Below are positions 33,564 to 48,074 of a stretch of DNA of 64,000 nt, in pieces. A program made the position numbers and the translations under genes. The DNA is from Cellulomonas sp. NTE-D12. GTDB lineage: Bacteria; Actinomycetota; Actinomycetes; Actinomycetales; Cellulomonadaceae. The notes below the pieces were generated by a model. The model was not told where the DNA came from. It did no database searches and saw only the letters and a program-made list of their open reading frames with translations. Location of the stretch: positions 1,116,001 through 1,180,000 of the forward strand of contig NZ_AP026442.1 of assembly GCF_027923705.1 (NCBI RefSeq). Direction: 5' to 3'. Every line of letters starts with the position of its first letter. Positions within the stretch are counted from its first letter, which is position 1.

Positions 33564-34361
33564 GTGAGGATCCTCGTCGCCGTGAAGCACGTGCCGGACA
33601 TCCAGTCCGAGCGTTCCCTCGGACCCGATGGCCGGATGGTCCGCGACGGCGGTGACGGGACGCTGAACGAGCTGGACGAGAACGCCGTCGAGGCCGCGCT
33701 CACCCTGGTCGAGGAGGCGGAGGACGGCGAGGTGGTCGTGCTGACCGTCGGTCCGGACGACGCCGTCGACGCGGTGCGCCGAGCGCTGCAGATGGGAGCC
33801 GACGAGGCCGTCCACGTCGTCGACGACGCGATCGCCGGCTCGGACGCCGTCAGCACGGCCCGCGTGCTGGCGGCCGCGGTGCGCCGGCTGTCCGAGGAGC
33901 AGCCGGTGGACCTGGTGCTCACCGGCATGGCAGCCCTCGACGGCCTGACGTCCTTGGTGCCGACCGTGCTGGCCGACCTGCTGGAGCTGCCGGCGCTGAC
34001 CTTGGCGACCGAGGTGATGGTGGACGAGACGGCGGGCACGGTGACCGTCCGCCGCGAGCTGGACCACGCCGTCGAGCTGCTGCGCGCACCGCTGCCGGCC
34101 GTCGTCTCGGTGACCGACAGCGCCAACGAGCCGCGGTACCCCGGCTTCAAGGGGATCATGGCGGCCCGCAAGAAGGCCGTGACCACGTGGACGCTGGCCG
34201 ATCTCGGTCTCGAGCCCGACCAGGTCGGTGCGGCAGGGGCGCGCACCGCCGTGGTCGCGGCCGCCGAGCGGCCCGCCCGAGAGGACCGCGTCCTGGTGAC
34301 CGACGGGGGCGACGCCGGTGTGCGCCTGGCGGCCTACCTCGTCGAGAACAAGCTCGTCTGA
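33564..34361 (+). CDS. etfB: Electron transfer flavoprotein subunit beta
   Basis: A 265-residue beta subunit of the ETF heterodimer, which binds AMP structurally and carries electrons from acyl-CoA and similar dehydrogenases to the respiratory chain. It begins RILVAVKHVPDIQSE and has the signature GMAALDGLTSLVP and the recognition-loop segment PRYPGFKGIMAARKKAV. GTG 33564 agrees with family starts; a longer frame overlaps glgX antisense. etfA follows after 21 nt. Confidence 0.96.
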   Translation: MRILVAVKHVPDIQSERSLGPDGRMVRDGGDGTLNELDENAVEAALTLVEEAEDGEVVVLTVGPDDAVDAVRRALQMGADEAVHVVDDAIAGSDAVSTARVLAAAVRRLSEEQPVDLVLTGMAALDGLTSLVPTVLADLLELPALTLATEVMVDETAGTVTVRRELDHAVELLRAPLPAVVSVTDSANEPRYPGFKGIMAARKKAVTTWTLADLGLEPDQVGAAGARTAVVAAAERPAREDRVLVTDGGDAGVRLAAYLVENKLV

Positions 34362-34382
34362 CCCCGGACCCGAGGACCTGCG

Positions 34383-35360
34383 ATGACTTCCCCCGTGCTC
34401 GTGCTGCTCGACCACGCCGCCGACGGCGCGCTCCGACCCTCGGCGGCGGAGCTGGTGACGCTCGCCCGCCCGCTGGCCGGTGACGGCGGTGTGCTCGGCG
34501 CCTGGGTGGGTGACGGACCGGGCCCGGACGCGCTGGCCGTCCTCGCGGCCCACGGTGTCGCGGCGGTGCACGCGGTGCGCCCGGACGCCGATCCCGCGCT
34601 CAGTGCCGTCACCGCCGAGGCGGTGACGGCCGTGCTGGGCGCGACCGGGGCGGGACTGGTGCTGATCCCCTCGACGTTCGAGGGCAAGGAGGTCGCCGCC
34701 CACCTGGCCGCGTCGACCGGCGCCGGCGTGGTGACGGACGCGGACGGGGTGCAGCTGCAGGACGGCGTGCCGGTGGCGAGCAAGACCGTGCTCGCGGGGA
34801 CCTGGACCACCCGGTGCTCCGTGGTCGGCGCGCCCGCCGTGGTGACGGTGAAGGCCAACGCCGTTCCCGCCGAGCCGGTCGCGGCACCGAGGGAGCCCGT
34901 CGTCGTCGAGCACGAGCTGACGGTGAGCCCCGCGGCACGGCGCGTCGAGCTGGTGGAGCGCACCGAGCGCGCAGCGTCCGACCGGCCCGACCTCTCCGGT
35001 GCGCAGGTGGTCGTGGTCGGCGGGCGCGGGACGGAGGGCGACTTCGGACCCATCGAGGAGCTTGCGGACCTGCTCGGTGCGGCGGTCGGCGCCACCCGGG
35101 TGGCGACGGACGAGGGCTGGATCGCCAAGGAGGCGCAGATCGGGCAGACCGGCGTCACCGTGACGCCGAGGCTCTACATCGGCGCCGGGGTGTCCGGTGC
35201 GGTGCACCACCGCGGCGGCATGCAGGCCGCCGGCACGATCGTCGCGGTGAACTCCGACCCGGACGCGCCGATCTTCGAGATCGCCGACTTCGGCGTCGTC
35301 GGAGACCTGTTCACCGTGCTTCCGCAGGCGACCGCGGAGCTTCGTCGGCTGCTCGGCTGA
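34383..35360 (+). CDS. etfA: Electron transfer flavoprotein subunit alpha
   Basis: The 325-residue FAD-binding partner of EtfB. The C-terminal domain contains VVVGGRGTEGDFGPIEELAD, then GATRVATDEGWIAKEAQIGQ and YIGAGVSGAVHHRGGM, which form the FAD site, and NSDPDAPIFEIADFGVVGD near the end. Length and motifs are normal. No dehydrogenase gene is adjacent, so the electron donor is encoded elsewhere. Confidence 0.96.
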   Translation: MTSPVLVLLDHAADGALRPSAAELVTLARPLAGDGGVLGAWVGDGPGPDALAVLAAHGVAAVHAVRPDADPALSAVTAEAVTAVLGATGAGLVLIPSTFEGKEVAAHLAASTGAGVVTDADGVQLQDGVPVASKTVLAGTWTTRCSVVGAPAVVTVKANAVPAEPVAAPREPVVVEHELTVSPAARRVELVERTERAASDRPDLSGAQVVVVGGRGTEGDFGPIEELADLLGAAVGATRVATDEGWIAKEAQIGQTGVTVTPRLYIGAGVSGAVHHRGGMQAAGTIVAVNSDPDAPIFEIADFGVVGDLFTVLPQATAELRRLLG

Positions 35361-35361
35361 C

Positions 35362-35390
35362 CGTCGGCCGTCGAGGTAGGACGGCCGACG
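35362..35390. terminator. Bidirectional hairpin between etfA and kinase gene
   Basis: CGTCGGCCGT (35362-35371) and ACGGCCGACG (35381-35390) form a perfect 10-bp stem with a 9-nt loop between convergent genes. There is no T run. Confidence 0.6.
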
Positions 35391-35414
35391 AGCGCCGGAG
35401 TCGCGGCGGGCGGG

Positions 35415-36407
35415 TCAGGACAGGTCGCGCAGCCAGCGCAGAGTCGCCTCGCCCTGGGCGGCCTGGAACGGCCGGAGGTTCGGCACGCCGGCCGGCGCGG
35501 GCTGCAGCGACCCCCACACGAGGTACCCGGCCAGACCGGCCAGCCCGGCGCGCAGGTCGTCGCGGCTGACACCGTCCGACACCGCCCGCGACGCGAAGAT
35601 GCTGGCCGGGTCGCCACCGCCTTGCAGCTCGACGGACGGCAGCATGAACGCCAGGTCCAGCCATGGGGCCCCGACGCTGGCGTGGGGCCAGTCGATCAGC
35701 CACACGCGGTGGTGGTCGTCGATCATCACGTTGTCCGCGCGAAGGTCGCCGTGCACCAGCCCGTCACCGGCGAGGACGCCCGGCGTGTCCTGCTCCCAGC
35801 GCACCAGGTCGTCGAGGTGCTCCAGCGCCCACAGCGCGACGGGTCCCTGTCCGGCGAGGGTCGCACGGTCCGCGGCCGGGCCGTGGAACAGGCGACGCCA
35901 GCCGGTCAGGTCCTCCGCCAGCAGGTCGTCGGTACGGGGCAGGCCGTGGCCCGGCAGCGGCTCCGCGTCCGCGAGCGCGTCGACGGCGTCCAGGACGGAG
36001 GCGAGGTCGCTCGGCCGCCACGGCATCTCGGGGGAGCGACCGTGCACGGACTCGAAGCCGAGCAGCAGCCAGCCGTCCTCCTCGCCGGACCACAGCAGCC
36101 GGGGCGCGGGCACGTCCGGGGGCAGCGCCGCGGCCACGACGATCTCGCGGCGCGCCAGCTCGACGGAGGAGGGGTTGATCTCCGCGGAGACGGCCTTGAC
36201 GAAGACGTCGCCACCGTCCGCCAGCTCCAGCACCGCGACGAAGCCGGGGGAGAAGCCCTCCGTCGCCGTGATCTCCGCCGTCACCTGCGAGCCGGCGAGG
36301 GTGCTGATCGCGCGGCGCACGCGGGTCGGCAGGTCGCGCCAGTCGAGCCGCTGGCCGCTGAAGGCAAGCGGCAGGGCGATGGCGTCGTCGGCACCCACGG
36401 AGGTCAT
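35415..36407 (-). CDS. APH-family phosphotransferase (aminoglycoside kinase-like)
   Basis: A 330-residue protein of the aminoglycoside phosphotransferase/choline kinase fold. The catalytic loop is LVHGDLRADNVMI and the metal-binding loop LIDWPHASVGAPWLD. ATG 36407 was chosen over the GTG at 36467, which would abut the divergent cysteine desulfurase start. Members of this family outside mobile elements usually act on metabolites rather than antibiotics, and nothing nearby suggests resistance. Substrate unknown. Confidence 0.85.
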   Translation of the reverse strand: MTSVGADDAIALPLAFSGQRLDWRDLPTRVRRAISTLAGSQVTAEITATEGFSPGFVAVLELADGGDVFVKAVSAEINPSSVELARREIVVAAALPPDVPAPRLLWSGEEDGWLLLGFESVHGRSPEMPWRPSDLASVLDAVDALADAEPLPGHGLPRTDDLLAEDLTGWRRLFHGPAADRATLAGQGPVALWALEHLDDLVRWEQDTPGVLAGDGLVHGDLRADNVMIDDHHRVWLIDWPHASVGAPWLDLAFMLPSVELQGGGDPASIFASRAVSDGVSRDDLRAGLAGLAGYLVWGSLQPAPAGVPNLRPFQAAQGEATLRWLRDLS

Positions 36408-36456
36408 ACTGCCAGCCCGTCCTGTCCCGGTGGCGGTTCGTCCATCCACCGGTTCG

Positions 36457-36462
36457 TAGACT
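36457..36462 (+). promoter_or_regulatory. -10 box of leaderless cysteine desulfurase gene
   Basis: TAGACT lies six bases before GTG 36469, with no ribosome binding site. Confidence 0.55.
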
Positions 36463-36468
36463 CGCACG

Positions 36469-37662
36469 GTGAGCGTCTATCTCGACCACGCGGCCACCAC
36501 GCCGATGCTCCCGGCCGCCGTCGAGACCCTCACCCGCGAGCTGGCCCGCACGGGCAACCCGTCCTCCCTGCACGCGTCCGGCCGTGCCGCCCGGCGCACG
36601 GTCGAGGAGGGCCGTGAGCGGCTCGCAGCCGCGCTGGGCGCCCGGCCCAGCGAGGTCGTCCTCACCTCCGGGGGGACGGAGGCCGACAACCTCGCGGTGA
36701 AAGGCCTGTTCTGGGCGCGGCGCACCGCCGACCCGGACCGACGCCGGCTGCTGGTGTCCAGCGTCGAGCACCACGCGGTGCTGGACCCGGCGTTCTGGAT
36801 GGCGGAGCACGCGGGCGCCGAGGTGGTGCTGCTGCCGGTCGACGGGGACGGCGTGGTGGACACGGCGGCGCTCGCGGCCGAGCTGGCCGAGCACGGCTCC
36901 CGGACGGCTCTCGTGTCGGTGATGTGGGCCAACAACGAGGTCGGTGCGCTGCAGCCGGTCGACGAGGTGGTGGCGCTGGCACACCGCTACGGCGTTCCCG
37001 TGCACGCCGACGCCGTGCAGGCCGTGGGTCAGGTGCCCGTCGACTTCGCCGGCTCGGGGCTCGACGCGATGACGGTCACCGGGCACAAGCTGGGTGGGCC
37101 GGGCGGCATCGGTGCGCTGCTCGCCCGGCGCGGCCTCGACCTGACGCCGGTGCTGCATGGCGGTGGCCAGGAGCGGGGCGTGCGGTCGGGCACGCTGCAC
37201 GCTGCACTGGTGGCTTCGTTCGCGGTCGCGGCGCAGGAGGCCGTCGCGACGATGCCGGAGCTCGCGGTCCGCGTCGGCGCTCTGCGCGACCGCTTGGTCG
37301 CCGGGGTGCTCGAGCGTGTGGAGCGGGCGCGGCTGCGGGGACCGGCGGAGGCGCCGCGACGGCTGCCCGCGAACGCCCACTTCACCTTCGACGGGTGCGA
37401 GGGCGACTCGCTGCTGTACCTGCTGGACTCGGCGGGGATCGAGGCGTCCACGGGGTCCGCGTGCCAGGCCGGCATCCCGCAGCCGAGCCACGTGCTGCTG
37501 GCGATGGGGCTGGGCGAGGACGACGCCCGCGGCGCGCTGCGGTTCAGCCTGGGCCACACGAGCACGGAGGGGGACGTCGACGCCGTGCTCGAGGCGCTGC
37601 CGGCCGCGGTGGACCGTGCGCGGGCGGCCGGCCGAGCGCTGCGTGCGGCGGTGCCGGCCTGA
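36469..37662 (+). CDS. iscS: Cysteine desulfurase (NifS/IscS family)
   Basis: A 397-residue PLP enzyme that removes sulfur from cysteine as an enzyme-bound persulfide. PLP Lys207 sits in [10 protein letters not shown], the active cysteine is C332 in STGSACQAG, and the N-terminus [10 protein letters not shown] is typical. mnmA follows with a 1-nt overlap (TGATG), so the sulfur donor for tRNA thiolation is encoded next to its acceptor enzyme, as in M. tuberculosis Rv3025c/Rv3024c. No iscU or other cluster-assembly genes are adjacent. Confidence 0.95.
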   Translation: MSVYLDHAATTPMLPAAVETLTRELARTGNPSSLHASGRAARRTVEEGRERLAAALGARPSEVVLTSGGTEADNLAVKGLFWARRTADPDRRRLLVSSVEHHAVLDPAFWMAEHAGAEVVLLPVDGDGVVDTAALAAELAEHGSRTALVSVMWANNEVGALQPVDEVVALAHRYGVPVHADAVQAVGQVPVDFAGSGLDAMTVTGHKLGGPGGIGALLARRGLDLTPVLHGGGQERGVRSGTLHAALVASFAVAAQEAVATMPELAVRVGALRDRLVAGVLERVERARLRGPAEAPRRLPANAHFTFDGCEGDSLLYLLDSAGIEASTGSACQAGIPQPSHVLLAMGLGEDDARGALRFSLGHTSTEGDVDAVLEALPAAVDRARAAGRALRAAVPA

Positions 37663-38785
37663 TGCGGGTGCTCGCGGCGCTCTCCGGCGGTGTCGACTCG
37701 GCGGTGGCTGCCGCGCGCGCGGTCGATGCGGGTCACGAGGTGGTCGGGGTGCACATGGCCCTGTCCCGCAACCGCGACCAGCTGCGCACCGGGTCACGTG
37801 GCTGCTGCTCGATCGAGGACGCCGGCGACGCCCGTCGTGCGGCGGACGTGCTGGGCATCCCGTTCTACGTGTGGGACCTGTCGGCGCAGTTCGAGCAGAC
37901 GGTGGTCGCCGACTTCCTGTCCGAGTACCAGGCGGGCCGCACCCCGAACCCGTGCGTGCGGTGCAACGAGCACGTCAAGTTCTCGGCGCTGCTGGACAAG
38001 GGCGTGGCGCTCGGGTTCGACGCGGTGTGCACGGGGCACTACGCGCGTGTCGTCGAGGGTCCCGGCGGGTCCCGCGAGCTGCACCGGGCGACGGACGGGG
38101 CCAAGGACCAGTCGTACGTGCTGGCGGTGCTGGGGCCGGAGCGGCTCGCACGTGCGCTGTTCCCGCTCGGGGACGTCGTCTCCAAGGAGCAGACGCGTGC
38201 CGAGGCGGCGCAGCGGGGCCTGTCCGTCTCGGCGAAGCCCGACTCGTACGACATCTGCTTCGTGGCCGACGGCGACACCCAGGGGTTCCTGCGGGACCGG
38301 CTCGGTTCGCGACCGGGCGAGGTGGTCGACGCCGACGGCACGGTGGTCGGCGCGCACGACGGGGCGTACGCCTACACGGTGGGGCAGCGGCGCGGGCTGC
38401 ACCTGGGACGGCCGGCGGCGGACGGTCGACCGCGGTACGTGCTCGCGGTCGAGCCGGTGCAGAATCGGGTGGTGGTCGGGCCGGCCGAGGCGCTCGCCGT
38501 GACCGCGGTGCGGGCGGACCGTGCCGTGTGGTTCGGCGACGCGCCGGCCGCCGGGACCGCGTGCGAGGTGCAGGTGCGGGCGCACGGCGCGGCGGTGGGC
38601 GCCCGGGTGATCCGGGCGGACGACCGGGTCGAGGTGGCGCTGGACACGGATGCCGCGCTGCGCGGCGTGGCGCCGGGGCAGTCGCTGGTGCTCTACGCGG
38701 GGAGCCGGGTGCTGGGACAGGCGACGGTCACAGGAACCACCGGGCCGGTGTCGGCCCCGACCGGCCGGGAGCCCGCGGTGCGCGC

Positions 38786-38789
<4 letters not shown>
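37662..38789 (+). CDS. mnmA: tRNA 2-thiouridylase
   Basis: A 375-residue tRNA-specific 2-thiouridylase that makes s2U at the wobble position of Lys, Glu and Gln tRNAs. The ATP-pyrophosphatase loop SGGVDS is at residues 8-13; the catalytic cysteines are C101 (NPCVRCN) and C199 ([14 protein letters not shown]), matching E. coli C102 and C199. GHYAR and [12 protein letters not shown] are also conserved. ATG 37662 overlaps the desulfurase stop; the next gene overlaps its stop by ATGA. Confidence 0.96.
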
Positions 38790-43528
<4,739 letters not shown>

Positions 43529-43541
43529 GCCGCTTGCCGCG

Positions 43542-43547
43542 GATACT
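43542..43547 (+). promoter_or_regulatory. -10 box before small conserved gene
   Basis: GATACT lies six bases before GTG 43554. The intervening GGAG is too close to the start to serve as a normal ribosome site, so a leaderless message is likely. Confidence 0.4.
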
Positions 43548-43553
43548 GGAGCG

Positions 43554-43973
43554 GTGATCTCGACCTCTGCCGCCGAGCGGCTGCACCGGGCGGGCCTCGT
43601 CTGGCACCCTCAGGCTGGGGACCGGTTCGCGCTCCGCTCGGCCCAGCTGTCCGGTGAGGTGTACACCATCAGCGACATGGTGGTGGAGGCGCACCCGTAC
43701 CCGAGCGGGACGGTGCTGGGCTTCAACGGCACCACCGAGTGGGCGCTGGACTCCGTCGAGCAGGACGACGCCCTGTGGCTGCCTCGCGAGGACCAGCTGC
43801 GCGAGCTGCTCGGCGGCACGTTCCGCAGCCTGGCGCGCACGTTCGACGGTCGTTTCGAGGTGCTCGTCGAGCTCGCCGGCCGGCCCGAGCAGGTGTTCGG
43901 GGCGGACTCGGCCGCAGACGCCTACGCGGAGGCGCTGCTCGAGCTGCTCGCCGTCGCCCTCGAACGCGGCTGA
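43554..43973 (+). CDS. Conserved hypothetical protein upstream of gatC
   Basis: A 139-residue acidic protein without signal or membrane segment. The core reads GDRFALRSAQLSGEVYTIS, then GTVLGFNGTTEWALDSVEQD and WLPREDQLRELLG. Close relatives in actinobacteria are sometimes named 'pilus assembly protein CpaE', but there is no ATPase or receiver domain to justify that name. GTG 43554 fits the family start; longer frames run into the previous gene. Function unknown. Confidence 0.75.
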   Translation: MISTSAAERLHRAGLVWHPQAGDRFALRSAQLSGEVYTISDMVVEAHPYPSGTVLGFNGTTEWALDSVEQDDALWLPREDQLRELLGGTFRSLARTFDGRFEVLVELAGRPEQVFGADSAADAYAEALLELLAVALERG

Positions 43974-44069
43974 CCAGCGTCCGGGGTGGCCGGCGGGACG
44001 TGCCGGACGGCCGGGCCGGCGGTCGTCCGGTCGGGCCCCGGGGCCCGAGGGGCCGTGCGAGGGCGCCAC

Positions 44070-44075
44070 TAGACT
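44070..44075 (+). promoter_or_regulatory. -10 box of leaderless gatC
   Basis: TAGACT ends 7 nt before ATG 44083 with no ribosome site, so the gatCAB message should start at the initiation codon. Confidence 0.6.
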
Positions 44076-44082
44076 CCACCGC

Positions 44083-44382
44083 ATGTCCACCCTCTCTCGC
44101 GACGAGGTCGCGCGCGTGGCGGCCCTGGCGCGGATCGACCTGACGTCCGTCGAGCTGGACCGCCTCGCCGGCGAGCTCGACGTCATCGTCCAGTCGGTCG
44201 CCCGGGTCGCCGAGATCGCCACCCCGGACGTCCCGGCCACCAGCCACCCGCTGCCGCTCACCAACGTGTTCCGCGCCGACGAGCCGGTGCCGCCCCTCGA
44301 CCGCGACGAGGTGCTGGCCGGCGCACCGGCCGCCCAGGAGGGCAAGTTCGCCGTCCCGCAGATCCTGGGGGAGGACGCGTGA
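44083..44382 (+). CDS. gatC: Asp/Glu-tRNA amidotransferase subunit C
   Basis: A 99-residue GatC, the small subunit that wraps around and stabilises GatA. It starts [20 protein letters not shown] and contains [15 protein letters not shown] and [10 protein letters not shown], both family signatures. ATG 44083 is preferred because it matches the family and the promoter spacing; the open frame upstream has no conservation. gatA overlaps the stop (GTGA). Confidence 0.95.
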   Translation: MSTLSRDEVARVAALARIDLTSVELDRLAGELDVIVQSVARVAEIATPDVPATSHPLPLTNVFRADEPVPPLDRDEVLAGAPAAQEGKFAVPQILGEDA

Positions 44383-45896
44383 GCACCGACCTGACGCGGC
44401 TGACCGCCGCCGAGCTGTCCGAGCGCCTGGCCACCCGCGAGGTCAGTGCCGTCGAGGCGACCACCGCGCACCTGGACCGGATCACCGCGGTGGACGGCCC
44501 CGTCCACGCGTTCCTGCACGTCAGCGCCGACCAGGCGCTCGCGACGGCGGCGGACGTCGACGCCCGGCGGTCGGCCGGCGCGCCGGTGCACCCGCTCGCC
44601 GGGGTGCCGATCGCCGTCAAGGACGTCGTCGTCACCCGCGGCCTGCCCACCACCGCTGGGTCCGCCATCCTGCGCGACTGGCTGCCGCCGTACGACGCGA
44701 CGCTGGTGCAGAAGATCAAGTCCGCCGGTCTGCCGATCCTGGGCAAGACCAACATGGACGAGTTCGCGATGGGCTCCTCCACCGAGCACTCGGCGTACGG
44801 CAACACGCACAACCCGTGGGACCTCGACCGGATCCCGGGCGGCTCGGGCGGCGGCTCGGCCGCGGCCGTCGCCGCCTACGAGGCGCCGCTGGCGATCGGC
44901 ACCGACACCGGAGGCTCGATCCGTCAGCCGGCGGCCGTCACCGGCACGGTCGGCGTGAAGCCGACCTACGGCAGCGTGTCCCGCTACGGTCTGATCGCCC
45001 TGGCGTCGAGCCTGGACCAGGCCGGCCCGGTCACGCGCACGGTGCTCGACGCGGCACTGCTGCACCAGCTGATCGCCGGCCACGACCCGCTCGACTCCAC
45101 GTCCCTGCCCGACGAGGTGCCGGACTACGTGGCCGCGGCCCGTGCCGGCGCTTCCGGCGACCTGCGCGGCGTGCGGGTCGGCGTGATCCGTGAGCTGCAG
45201 GGCGACGGCTACCAGCCGGGCGTGCTGGCCCGCTTCACCGAGTCGCTGGACCTGCTGCGCGAGGCGGGTGCGGAGATCGTCGAGGTCTCCTGCCCGCACT
45301 TCCAGTACGCGCTCGCGGCGTACTACCTGATCCTCCCCGCGGAGGCATCGAGCAACCTCGCGAAGTTCGACGGCATGCGGTTCGGCCTGCGGGTCGAGCC
45401 CGACCACGGTCCCGCGACCGCCGAGCGCGTGATGGCGGCGACGCGAGGTGCCGGGTTCGGCGACGAGGTCAAGCGCCGGATCATCCTGGGCACCTACGCC
45501 CTGTCGGCCGGCTACTACGACGCGTACTACGGCTCGGCGCAGAAGGTCCGCACGCTGATCCAGCGGGACTTCACCGCGGCCTTCGAGCAGGCGGACGTGC
45601 TGGTGTCCCCGACGGCACCGACCACCGCGTTCCGCCTCGGCGAGAAGCTGGACGACCCGTTGGCGATGTACCTCAACGACGTGGCGACCATCCCGGCGAA
45701 CCTCGCCGGCGTCCCGGGCATGTCGCTGCCGTCGGGACTGTCCGACGACGGCCTGCCCGTCGGCTTCCAGGTGCTGGCGCCGGCCCGTGAGGACGCGCGG
45801 CTGTACCGGGTGGGGGGCGCCCTCGAGGCGTTGCTGGAGCAGAGCTGGGAGGGGCCGCTGCTCTCGCGCGCGCCCGAGCTGGAGGTGGCACGGTGA
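44379..45896 (+). CDS. gatA: Asp/Glu-tRNA amidotransferase subunit A
   Basis: A 505-residue amidase that releases ammonia from glutamine for conversion of Glu-tRNA(Gln) to Gln-tRNA(Gln). The Ser-cisSer-Lys triad is readable: K81 (AVKDVV), S156 (PGGSGGGS) and S180 ([12 protein letters not shown]). Full length. GTG 44379 overlaps gatC and its stop overlaps gatB, so the three subunits are translated in one coupled series. Confidence 0.97.
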   Translation: MSTDLTRLTAAELSERLATREVSAVEATTAHLDRITAVDGPVHAFLHVSADQALATAADVDARRSAGAPVHPLAGVPIAVKDVVVTRGLPTTAGSAILRDWLPPYDATLVQKIKSAGLPILGKTNMDEFAMGSSTEHSAYGNTHNPWDLDRIPGGSGGGSAAAVAAYEAPLAIGTDTGGSIRQPAAVTGTVGVKPTYGSVSRYGLIALASSLDQAGPVTRTVLDAALLHQLIAGHDPLDSTSLPDEVPDYVAAARAGASGDLRGVRVGVIRELQGDGYQPGVLARFTESLDLLREAGAEIVEVSCPHFQYALAAYYLILPAEASSNLAKFDGMRFGLRVEPDHGPATAERVMAATRGAGFGDEVKRRIILGTYALSAGYYDAYYGSAQKVRTLIQRDFTAAFEQADVLVSPTAPTTAFRLGEKLDDPLAMYLNDVATIPANLAGVPGMSLPSGLSDDGLPVGFQVLAPAREDARLYRVGGALEALLEQSWEGPLLSRAPELEVAR

Positions 45897-47398
45897 CGAC
45901 GAGCGTGGACCTGGTCGACTACGACGAGGCGGTGTCCCGGTACGACCCGGTGTTCGGCATCGAGGTGCACGTCGAGCTCGGCACCCGCACCAAGATGTTC
46001 GACGGCGCCGAGCAGTCGTTCGGTGCCGAGCCGAACACCCAGATCACGCCGGTGAGCCTGGGGCTGCCCGGTGCGCTGCCGGCGGTGAACGGGACGGCGG
46101 TCGAGTACGCGATCCGCATCGGCCTGGCGCTGAACTGCTCGATCGCGGCCAGCTGCCGCTTCGCGCGGAAGAACTACTTCTACCCGGACGTGCCGAAGAA
46201 CTTCCAGACGTCGCAGTACGACGAGCCGATCGCGTACGACGGCTGGGTGGACGTCGACCTGGAGGACGGCACCACCTTCCGCGTGCAGATCGAGCGCGCG
46301 CACATGGAGGAGGACGCCGGCAAGAACACCCACGTCGGCGGTGAGGGCGGCCGCATCCACGGTGCGACGTACTCGCTCGTGGACTACAACCGGGCCGGCG
46401 TGCCGCTCGTGGAGATCGTCACCCGCCCGATCGAGGGGGCCGGGGCCCGCGCCCCGGAGGTCGCCCGTGCCTACGTCCAGACGCTGCGGGACCTGTTCCG
46501 CACGCTCGGGGTGTCCGAGGCACGGATGGAGCGCGGCAACGTGCGCGCCGACGTCAACCTCTCGCTGCGCACCAGCCCGCAGGCGCCGCTCGGGACCCGG
46601 ACGGAGACGAAGAACGTCAACTCGTTCCGTGCTGTCGAGCGTGCCGTGCGGTACGAGGTCACCCGGCAGGCGGCCGTGCTCGACGCCGGCGAGACCGTGG
46701 TCCAGGAGACCCGGCACTGGCACGAGGACACCGGCATCACGACGCCGGGCCGCGTGAAGTCCGACGCGGAGGACTACCGGTACTTCCCGGAGCCGGACCT
46801 CGTGCCGATCGCACCCGACCCGGCGTGGGTCGAGGAGATCCGCGCCGCGCTTCCGGAGCTACCGGCGGCTCGCCGTCGCCGGCTGCAGGGGGAGTGGGGC
46901 TACGCCGACGCCGAGATGCGCGACGTGGTCAACGCCGGTGCCGTCGAGCTGATCGAGGCGACGGTCGCCGCGGGGGCGTCGCCGGCGGCGGCGCGCAAGT
47001 GGTGGATGGGCGAGCTCGCTCGTACCGCCAAGCAGCAGGAGATCGAGCTGGCGGACCTGCCGATCACCCCGGCGCAGATCGGCGCCCTGCAGCAGCTGGT
47101 GGACGCCGGGCGGATCAACGACAAGCTGGCCCGCCAGGTGCTCGAGGGCGTGCTGGCCGGCGAGGGCGAGCCGGAGCAGGTGCTCGTCGCCCGCGGCCTG
47201 GAGGTCGTGTCCGACGACGGGCCGCTGCTCGCCGCGATCGACGACGCCCTGGCGGCTCAGCCGGACGTGGCGGAGAAGATCCGCGGCGGCAACGTCGGTC
47301 CGGTGGGCGCGATCATCGGTGCGGTGATGAAGGCGACGCGCGGGCAGGCCGACGCCGCGCGGGTGCGCGAGCTGGTGCTGGAGCGGGTGCAGGGCTGA
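45893..47398 (+). CDS. gatB: Asp/Glu-tRNA amidotransferase subunit B
   Basis: A 501-residue kinase/transamidase subunit that phosphorylates Glu-tRNA(Gln) and adds ammonia. It shows [16 protein letters not shown] at the start, [16 protein letters not shown] and YRYFPEPDL in the cradle domain, and a C-terminal YqeY-type tRNA-binding domain (about 350-501). GTG 45893 overlaps the gatA stop. A strong hairpin follows the stop at 47410. Confidence 0.97.
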   Translation: MTTSVDLVDYDEAVSRYDPVFGIEVHVELGTRTKMFDGAEQSFGAEPNTQITPVSLGLPGALPAVNGTAVEYAIRIGLALNCSIAASCRFARKNYFYPDVPKNFQTSQYDEPIAYDGWVDVDLEDGTTFRVQIERAHMEEDAGKNTHVGGEGGRIHGATYSLVDYNRAGVPLVEIVTRPIEGAGARAPEVARAYVQTLRDLFRTLGVSEARMERGNVRADVNLSLRTSPQAPLGTRTETKNVNSFRAVERAVRYEVTRQAAVLDAGETVVQETRHWHEDTGITTPGRVKSDAEDYRYFPEPDLVPIAPDPAWVEEIRAALPELPAARRRRLQGEWGYADAEMRDVVNAGAVELIEATVAAGASPAAARKWWMGELARTAKQQEIELADLPITPAQIGALQQLVDAGRINDKLARQVLEGVLAGEGEPEQVLVARGLEVVSDDGPLLAAIDDALAAQPDVAEKIRGGNVGPVGAIIGAVMKATRGQADAARVRELVLERVQG

Positions 47399-47409
47399 CC
47401 GGTGCCGAT

Positions 47410-47442
47410 GTGCGACCGGCCGGTCGAAACGGCCGGTCGCAC
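47410..47442 (+). terminator. Hairpin after gatB
   Basis: GTGCGACCGGCCG (47410-47422) and CGGCCGGTCGCAC (47430-47442) form a perfect 13-bp stem with a 7-nt loop directly after gatB. No T run follows, so termination may need Rho or be partial. Confidence 0.65.
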
Positions 47443-47517
47443 GTCGGCAACATCCGGGTCACATGCCGTCCCTACGATCCGATCCGGCAGGACGCGGCGA
47501 CGAGAGGCGTGCGGGCG

Positions 47518-48063
47518 ATGAAGGCACCGACCTTGCAGGGCGAGATGATCGTGCTGCGGCCGATCGAGGCACGTGATGCCGACGCCGTGTACGAGCTGCT
47601 GGCTGACCCGGAGGGCCGGCGGCTGGTCGGCGGCAGCCGCCAGTACACCCGGTCGGAGGTTCCCGCGGCGATCGCTCAGGCCGCCGCGTCCGACGACCGC
47701 CTGGTCCTGGCCGTGACCGCCAACGGGGACGACGAGTACCTGGGCCAGATCGCGCTCGAGTCCATCGACCCCGTGATCGGCTCCGCCTCCGTGACGCTGC
47801 AGATGCGGCCGGCGTACCGGGGGCGCGGGTACGGCACCGAGGCGATCGAGCTGGTGCTCGGCTTCGCCTTCGACGGGCTCGGTCTGCACCGCGTCGGCAT
47901 CGAGGTGCTCGCCGTCAACGCGCGCGCGAAGTCCTTGTACGAGAACCTCGGGTTCCGGGTGGAGGGCCGGCTGCGCGACGCCTACCGCGACGGCGACGGC
48001 TGGTGCGACGGGATCGTGATGGCTCTGCTGGAGGACGAGTACCGGGCCGGACAGCCGGCCTAG
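47518..48063 (+). CDS. RimJ/RimL-type GNAT acetyltransferase
   Basis: A 181-residue GNAT protein of the RimJ/RimL N-alpha-acetyltransferase group. It starts LQGEMIVLRPIEARDADAVY, has the acetyl-CoA loop RPAYRGRGYGTEAIELVL and the C-terminal NARAKSLYENLGFRVEGRLR typical of the group. ATG 47518 has GAGAGG about 11 nt upstream; an in-frame GTG at 47509 is possible. TACGAT at 47473-47478 could be its -10 box. Substrate unknown. Confidence 0.85.
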   Translation: MKAPTLQGEMIVLRPIEARDADAVYELLADPEGRRLVGGSRQYTRSEVPAAIAQAAASDDRLVLAVTANGDDEYLGQIALESIDPVIGSASVTLQMRPAYRGRGYGTEAIELVLGFAFDGLGLHRVGIEVLAVNARAKSLYENLGFRVEGRLRDAYRDGDGWCDGIVMALLEDEYRAGQPA

Positions 48064-48074
48064 AAGGGATCGGC

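Noticed and set aside
33444..35210. N-terminal extension that would make GlgX 1,318 residues
   Set aside because: The extra part is antisense to etfBA and has low-complexity composition; GlgX similarity begins at MGRVSSPS.
35415..36407. Aminoglycoside resistance gene
   Set aside because: APH-fold proteins are common metabolite kinases; no mobile context or specific resistance motif is present.
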